A stretch of 64,000 bases of DNA. It comes from Streptomyces sp. NBC_01267. GTDB taxonomy: Bacteria > Actinomycetota > Actinomycetes > Streptomycetales > Streptomycetaceae. This document shows positions 59,529 to 64,000 of this stretch, in pieces. The translations under genes and the position numbers were made by a program. Every line of letters starts with the position of its first letter. Positions within the stretch are counted from its first letter, which is position 1. The DNA lies in the NCBI RefSeq assembly GCF_036241575.1, contig NZ_CP108455.1, positions 5,868,501-5,932,500 of the forward strand. Reading direction: 5' to 3'. The notes under the pieces are model-generated. The model was given only the letters and a program-made list of their open reading frames with translations. It was not told the DNA's origin and did no database searches.

Positions 59529-59621
59529 GACTGATCCTCACTCACAAGCACGCTCGATTGGCTGTGCCCGGTGAGGCTACCGATGAGATCATCGTCGGAC
59601 CACCTCAGGGGTCCGGACGAG

Positions 59622-59861
59622 TCAGTGTCCGTGCGACGCTTCGGACTGATGCGTCTGGCTGGGGGGCTGATCGGCGGCCAGGGCGGGCAGCCCGAACAGT
59701 ACCGAGCCGACGAGACCGGCGACCACCGTGAGGCCGAGCAGGGTGCGCCCGGCGAACTGGGACTTGCTGGGACGCTGACGGGGCGGCGGCTCGACATTGC
59801 TTCGGAAGCGTTCGGCGTCAGCGACGAATGTGAAGGGTACGGCCTCTCGCCGGCGGAACAT
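59622..59861 (-). CDS. Small hypothetical membrane protein
   Basis: The protein of 79 residues has a hydrophilic start (MFRRREAVPFTFVADAERF) and one hydrophobic helix ending in GLPALAA, then a His-rich tail. ATG 59861 has GGAG about 11 bases upstream; a GTG at 59885 is also in frame. It is not recognised beyond this. Confidence 0.65.
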   Translation of the reverse strand: MFRRREAVPFTFVADAERFRSNVEPPPRQRPSKSQFAGRTLLGLTVVAGLVGSVLFGLPALAADQPPSQTHQSEASHGH

Positions 59862-59893
59862 TTGGGGCACTTCTCCTTGGGTCACGCATCATC

Positions 59894-59915
59894 TGGTTCC
59901 ACTGTGGTTCCACTG
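59894..59915. repeat. 11-bp tandem repeat TGGTTCCACTG, two copies
   Basis: Copies at 59894-59904 and 59905-59915 are identical and a partial third unit follows. They lie between the minus-strand small gene and thyX. The 11-base period is close to one DNA turn, so it could be a protein-binding site. Confidence 0.5.
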
Positions 59916-60060
59916 GTTCAGACGTCCGAAGTCGCCGATCGGTGCCCGATTTCCGGGAATGGGCAGAAGTTTTCTGCTGACGGTTCGTCCGACCCCGGCT
60001 GTCGGTGCTGCGCCGTAGAGTGGGCGCCGCCCGAGCGATGCAACTGGAAGGACCCCGCCG

Positions 60061-60801
60061 GTGAGTAGCACTCCCACCCCAGACCACAAGCCGAGCTTCC
60101 GCAGCGACGTCACCGTCGAACTGGTGAAGCACAGCGCGAGCGACTCCGACGTGCTGTGGGCGGCCCGAGTCTCCACGGCGGGTGAGCAGTCGCTGGAGGA
60201 GCTCCAGAAGGACCCCGAGCGCTCCAAGGGGCTCATCAACTACCTGATGCGGGACCGCCACGGCAGCCCCTTCGAGCACAACTCGATGACCTTCTTCATC
60301 AGCGCTCCGATCTTCGTCTTCCGTGAATTCATGCGGCACCGCGTCGGCTGGTCGTACAACGAGGAATCGGGCCGCTACCGTGAGCTGGAGCCGGTCTTCT
60401 ACATCCCCGGCAAGGCCCGGAAGCTGGTCCAGCAGGGCCGCCCCGGCAAGTACGAGTTCGTCGAGGGCACCGAGGCCCAGCAGGAGCTCACCGGCCGCGC
60501 GATGGAGGACTCCTACCGGCAGGCGTACGACGCGTACCAGGAGATGCTGGCCGCCGGTGTGGCCCGCGAGGTGGCCCGTGCGGTCCTGCCCGTCGGCCTG
60601 TTCTCCTCGATGTACGCGACGTGCAATGCGCGCTCGCTGATGCACTTCCTCGGCCTGCGCACCCAGCACGAGATGGCGAAGGTGCCCTCGTTCCCGCAAC
60701 GGGAGATCGAGATGGTCGGCGAGAAGATGGAAGAGCACTGGACGAAGCTCATGCCGCTCACCCATGAGGCCTTCAATGCCAACGGCCGGGTCGCCCCATA
60801 G
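60061..60801 (+). CDS. thyX: FAD-dependent thymidylate synthase
   Basis: The enzyme of 246 residues makes dTMP from dUMP with methylene-THF and FADH2. The ThyX motif RHRVGWSYNEESGRY begins at Arg92. The GTG follows GGAAGGA by about 9 bases, and a -10-like TAGAGT lies at 60016-60021. A stem-loop follows the gene. Confidence 0.95.
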   Translation: MSSTPTPDHKPSFRSDVTVELVKHSASDSDVLWAARVSTAGEQSLEELQKDPERSKGLINYLMRDRHGSPFEHNSMTFFISAPIFVFREFMRHRVGWSYNEESGRYRELEPVFYIPGKARKLVQQGRPGKYEFVEGTEAQQELTGRAMEDSYRQAYDAYQEMLAAGVAREVARAVLPVGLFSSMYATCNARSLMHFLGLRTQHEMAKVPSFPQREIEMVGEKMEEHWTKLMPLTHEAFNANGRVAP

Positions 60802-60880
60802 GGCACAGATGTACGGTTGGGCCGCGCGAGGTGTCCGTATTGCACCGTTTGGTGAAGTTCATCTAGGCTGATCAAACGGA

Positions 60881-60918
60881 CCCGGCACTGCTTGAACCCC
60901 CGAGCAGGCAGTGCCGGG
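60881..60918 (+). terminator. Terminator after thyX
   Basis: Perfect 11-bp arms CCCGGCACTGC and GCAGTGCCGGG around a 16-base loop. It lies between thyX and dapA. Confidence 0.7.
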
Positions 60919-60966
60919 CTCCGTAGCTCTCGTCCCCCGAGGGGACGGCACGTACTGAGCAGCGAG

Positions 60967-60979
60967 TAGCGTGGTACCC
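60967..60979 (+). promoter_or_regulatory. Leaderless-type promoter -10 (TAGCGT) for dapA
   Basis: TAGCGT at 60967-60972 lies seven bases before the ATG at 60980; no ribosome site is present. Confidence 0.45.
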
Positions 60980-61879
60980 ATGGCTCCGATCTCCACTTCG
61001 CAGACCCCCTTCGGGCGGGTCCTCACCGCCATGGTCACGCCCTTCACGGCGGACGGCGCGCTCGATATCGAAGGCGCGCAGCGACTCGCCACCCATCTGG
61101 TGGACGCCGGTAACGACGGCCTCGTCGTCAACGGCACCACGGGCGAGTCCCCGACCACCAGCGACGCGGAGAAAAACGACCTGGTACGGGCGGTGCGTGA
61201 GGCGGTCGGCGACCGCGCCCACGTGATCGCAGGTGTAGGTACCAACGACACCCGGCACAGCCTGGAGCTGGCCCGCGCCGCCGAGCGCGCGGGCGCCCAC
61301 GGGCTGCTGGCTGTGACCCCGTACTACAACAAGCCGCCGCAGGAGGGCCTGCTCCGGCACTTCACCGCGATCGCCGATGCCACCGAGCTGCCGGTCATGC
61401 TCTACGACATCCCTGGCCGCAGCGGTGTCCCCATCAACACCGAGACGATCGTCCGGCTCGCCGAGCACCCGCGGATCGTCGCCAACAAGGACGCCAAGGG
61501 TGACCTCGGCCGCGCCAGCTGGGCCATCGCACGCAGTGGTCTGGCCTGGTACTCCGGCGACGACATGCTGAACCTCCCGCTGCTCTCGGTCGGCGCCTGC
61601 GGATTCGTCTCCGTCGTCGGCCACCTCGTCACCCCCGACCTGCGCGCCCTCCTGGAAGCGCACCTCGCGGGCGAGGTCGGGAAGGCGACCGAGATCCACC
61701 AGCAGCTGCTCCCGGTCTTCACCGGCATGTTCCGTACGCAGGGAGTGATCACCACCAAGGCGGCGCTCACCCTCCAGGGCCTGCCTGCCGGACCGCTGCG
61801 TCTGCCCATGGTGGAACTCACCCCTGAGGAAACGGCGCAGCTCAAGATCGATCTTGCCGCCGGCGGGGTAGAACTTTAA
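60980..61879 (+). CDS. dapA: 4-hydroxy-tetrahydrodipicolinate synthase
   Basis: The TIM-barrel enzyme of 299 residues condenses pyruvate with aspartate semialdehyde. The Schiff-base Lys170 lies in IVANKDAKGD. NGTTGESPT and TPYYNKP hold the catalytic Thr and Tyr. ATG 60980 is chosen over an in-frame GTG at 60971. The product feeds DapB, encoded 2.5 kb upstream. Confidence 0.95.
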   Translation: MAPISTSQTPFGRVLTAMVTPFTADGALDIEGAQRLATHLVDAGNDGLVVNGTTGESPTTSDAEKNDLVRAVREAVGDRAHVIAGVGTNDTRHSLELARAAERAGAHGLLAVTPYYNKPPQEGLLRHFTAIADATELPVMLYDIPGRSGVPINTETIVRLAEHPRIVANKDAKGDLGRASWAIARSGLAWYSGDDMLNLPLLSVGACGFVSVVGHLVTPDLRALLEAHLAGEVGKATEIHQQLLPVFTGMFRTQGVITTKAALTLQGLPAGPLRLPMVELTPEETAQLKIDLAAGGVEL

Positions 61880-61944
61880 ACACAGACTTCACAACTGAAT
61901 ACGCAAGATCACCCTGACAACAGCAAGTGCACGAATGTCATGCG

Positions 61945-61969
61945 CGCCACGTGCCCCAGGTACGTGGCG
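61945..61969 (+). promoter_or_regulatory. Stem-loop in the RNase J leader
   Basis: Arms CGCCACGT and ACGTGGCG (8 bp) with a 9-base loop end 8 bases before the GAGGAGAG ribosome site. It could be a processing or control element. RNase genes often control their own leaders, but this is inferred. Confidence 0.5.
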
Positions 61970-61989
61970 TGTGTGGTGAGGAGAGTCTT

Positions 61990-63675
61990 TTGAGTCATCC
62001 GCATCCCGAACTCGGCGCACCGCCGAAGCTTCCCAAGAACGGCCTGCGCGTCACGCCACTCGGCGGTCTTGGTGAGATCGGCCGGAACATGACGGTCTTC
62101 GAATACGGAGGCCGGCTGCTGATCGTCGACTGCGGCGTGCTCTTCCCCGAGGAGGAGCAGCCCGGTATCGACCTGATCCTGCCGGACTTCACCACGATCA
62201 AGGACCGCCTGGACGACATCGAGGGCATCGTGCTCACGCACGGCCACGAGGACCACATCGGTGGCGTGCCCTATCTGCTCCGTCTGAAGGCGGACATCCC
62301 GCTGATCGGCTCCAAGCTGACCCTCGCCCTGATCGAGGCGAAGCTCCAGGAGCACCGCATCCGCCCGTACACCCTCGAAGTCACCGAGGGCCAGCGCGAG
62401 CGCATCGGCGTCTTCGACTGCGAGTTCATCGCGGTCAACCACTCCATCCCGGACGCCCTCGCGGTCGCCATCCGTACCCCCGCGGGTATGGCTGTGGCCA
62501 CGGGCGACTTCAAGATGGACCAGCTCCCGCTGGACGGTCGTCTCACCGACCTGCACGCTTTCGCCCGGCTGAGCGAAGAAGGCATCGACCTTCTCCTCTC
62601 CGACTCGACGAACGCGGAGGTCCCCGGCTTCGTCCCGCCCGAGCGCGACATCTCCAACGTCCTGCGCACGGTCTTCGCGAACGCTCAGAAGCGCATCATC
62701 GTGGCGAGTTTCGCCAGCCATGTGCACCGCATCCAGCAGATCCTCGACGCGGCGCACGAGTACGGACGCAGAGTGGCGTTCGTCGGCCGGTCGATGGTCA
62801 GGAACATGGGCATCGCCCGTGACCTGGGCTATCTGAAGGTCCCGGCGGGCCTGGTCGTCGACGTCAAGACGCTCGACGACCTTCCGGACCACGAGGTCGT
62901 ACTGGTCTGTACGGGCTCGCAGGGCGAGCCGATGGCTGCCCTCTCCCGGATGGCCAACCGGGACCACCAGATCCGGATCGTCCAGGGCGACACGGTGATC
63001 CTGGCCTCGTCGCTCATCCCGGGCAACGAGAACGCGGTCTACCGGGTGATCAACGGCCTGACCCGCTGGGGCGCCAACGTCATCCACAAGGGCAATGCCA
63101 AGGTCCACGTCTCGGGCCACGCCTCGGCCGGCGAGCTGTTGTACTTCTACAACATCTGCAGGCCGAAGAACCTGATGCCGGTGCACGGCGAATGGCGCCA
63201 CCTCCGTGCGAACGCGGAACTCGGTGCGATGACAGGGGTCCCCAAGGACCACATCGTCATCGCCGAGGACGGCGTCGTCGTCGACCTGGTGGACGGCAAG
63301 GCGAGGATCGTCGGCAAGGTCCAGGCGGGCTATGTGTACGTCGACGGCCTCTCGGTCGGCGACGTCACGGAGACCTCGCTCAAGGACCGTCGCATCCTCG
63401 GCGACGAGGGCATCATTTCTGTCTTCATCGTGGTCGACAGCTCCAGCGGCAAGATCGTGGGCGGTCCCCACATCCAGGCCAGGGGCTCGGGTATCGACGA
63501 CGCGGCGTTCAGTGCCGTCGTGCCGAGGATCGAGGACGCCCTCAACAAGTCGGCCCAGGACGGCGTGCTGGAGCCCCACCAGCTCCAGCAGCTGATCCGC
63601 CGCACGGTGGGCAAGTGGGTCTCCGACGCCTACCGCCGGCGCCCGATGATTCTTCCCGTCGTCGTCGAGGTCTGA
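61990..63675 (+). CDS. rnj: Ribonuclease J
   Basis: This metallo-beta-lactamase/beta-CASP RNase of 561 residues has 5'-3' exo- and endonuclease activity in RNA turnover. The zinc motif THGHEDHIGG has His84, His86, Asp88 and His89. The beta-CASP part has GDFKMDQ, SLIPGNE and HVSGHASAGEL. I chose TTG 61990, which lies 5 bases after GAGGAGAG and starts the SHPHPELGAPP homology. Its partner pnp is 6 kb upstream. Confidence 0.94.
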   Translation: MSHPHPELGAPPKLPKNGLRVTPLGGLGEIGRNMTVFEYGGRLLIVDCGVLFPEEEQPGIDLILPDFTTIKDRLDDIEGIVLTHGHEDHIGGVPYLLRLKADIPLIGSKLTLALIEAKLQEHRIRPYTLEVTEGQRERIGVFDCEFIAVNHSIPDALAVAIRTPAGMAVATGDFKMDQLPLDGRLTDLHAFARLSEEGIDLLLSDSTNAEVPGFVPPERDISNVLRTVFANAQKRIIVASFASHVHRIQQILDAAHEYGRRVAFVGRSMVRNMGIARDLGYLKVPAGLVVDVKTLDDLPDHEVVLVCTGSQGEPMAALSRMANRDHQIRIVQGDTVILASSLIPGNENAVYRVINGLTRWGANVIHKGNAKVHVSGHASAGELLYFYNICRPKNLMPVHGEWRHLRANAELGAMTGVPKDHIVIAEDGVVVDLVDGKARIVGKVQAGYVYVDGLSVGDVTETSLKDRRILGDEGIISVFIVVDSSSGKIVGGPHIQARGSGIDDAAFSAVVPRIEDALNKSAQDGVLEPHQLQQLIRRTVGKWVSDAYRRRPMILPVVVEV

Positions 63676-63685
63676 CGCGCCGTCC

Positions 63686-63725
63686 GGAGCGGGGCTCCCC
63701 GATTTGCATCGGGGAGCCCCGCTCC
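63686..63725 (+). terminator. Very strong terminator after RNase J
   Basis: Perfect 18-bp arms GGAGCGGGGCTCCCCGAT and ATCGGGGAGCCCCGCTCC close a TTGC loop. It insulates rnj from the rRNA promoter region beyond. A smaller GGCGCAC/GTGCGCC hairpin follows near 63757-63772. Confidence 0.92.
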
Positions 63726-63799
63726 AGTACGTTTACGGCTCCACCTGAGCGGGAAGCAGGCGCACTCGTGCGCCAGGGCCAACCAAAATCGGGTGGGGA

Positions 63800-64000
63800 A
63801 TTCCGACTCAGAATCTCTGATAAAGTCGGAATCGCCGGAAAGGGAAACGCGAAAGCGAAGAACTGGAAAGCGAACCCCGGCCGACCGGGAATCGGACACG
63901 AAAGAGTCTGATAGAGTCGGAAACGCAAGACCGAAGGGAAAAGCCCGGAGGAAAGCCGCGGAGAGTGTTCGGCGGTGAGTACAAAGGAAGCGTCCGTTCC
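63800..64000 (+). promoter_or_regulatory. rRNA operon promoter and leader region (16S gene lies beyond the window)
   Basis: Two copies of TCTGATAAAGTCGGAA-type sequence contain -10 boxes TAAAGT (63821-63826) and TAGAGT (63912-63917). Runs such as GAAAGGGAAACGCGAAAGCG and the end GTGAGTACAAAGGAAGCG are, as I know them, the conserved upstream part of Streptomyces rrn operons. No 16S sequence is in the window. It is the only rRNA-linked element here. Confidence 0.8.

Noticed and set aside
63192..63978. Open frames at the right end beyond RNase J
   Set aside because: They overlap RNase J in another frame or cover the rRNA promoter region. There is no coding character.

Overview
The window is a high-GC actinobacterial chromosome segment, almost certainly Streptomyces. 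The evidence is strong G/C bias at third codon positions, many GTG and some TTG starts, stop/start overlaps of the ATGA, GTGA and TTGA type, an in-frame TTA codon in one gene, DasR-type TGGTCTxxACCA sites before a chitinase, and gene order that matches the Streptomyces core around nusA-infB-truB-ribF, rpsO-pnp and dapB-thyX-dapA-rnj. It is ordinary core chromosome with a few accessory insertions. I see no prophage, insertion sequence, CRISPR array, or tRNA or rRNA gene body. An rRNA operon promoter region lies at the right edge.

Layout. 1-14.3 kb: amine/GABA and acyl-chain catabolism (FAD-dependent amine oxidase-like protein, GabT, PucR-type regulator, aldehyde dehydrogenase, acyl-CoA dehydrogenase), interrupted by a secreted GH18 chitinase with two DasR-like operators, a PAP2 phosphatase, and a membrane VirD4/TraG-like ATPase carrying a TTA codon. 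14.4-24.8 kb: an EPSP synthase, a lipoprotein, the MEP isoprenoid genes dxr and ispG around a site-2 protease, two GNAT acetyltransferases, a DUF1684 protein and proS. 24.9-26.8 kb, minus strand: a compact lipoprotein / ferritin-like / degenerate APH-kinase operon. 26.9-38.7 kb: the translation and transcription cluster rimP-nusA-ylxR-infB-DUF503-rbfA-truB, then a 1190-residue protein with a trypsin-like fold and an NTPase domain, then ribF.

38.8-53.2 kb is the accessory stretch. It holds an ArsR-type regulator divergent from an MFS exporter with a palindromic operator between them, a complete oligopeptide ABC importer (SBP, two permeases, two ATPases), a very Pro/Gln-rich MinD/ParA-like ATPase with GYGFPQP repeats, an orphan DUF397 protein, and an orphan cytochrome c oxidase subunit I with a small co-translated membrane protein. 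In S. coelicolor, as I recall it, this position next to rpsO-pnp holds the ESX/type VII secretion cluster. No ESX gene is visible here.

53.5-64 kb: rpsO, pnp, an M16 peptidase, dapB, small membrane proteins, thyX, dapA and RNase J, all core functions (RNA decay, lysine/DAP synthesis, dTMP synthesis). The last 200 bases match the tandem promoter/leader region of a Streptomyces rRNA operon, whose 16S gene lies just outside the window.

The strongest candidates for something under-described are the trypsin-like/NTPase protein at 34151-37723 with altered catalytic residues, the likely pseudokinase at 24873-25775, the overlapping mini-ORFs in the infB leader, and the orphan Pro/Gln-rich ATPase at 47068-50277.
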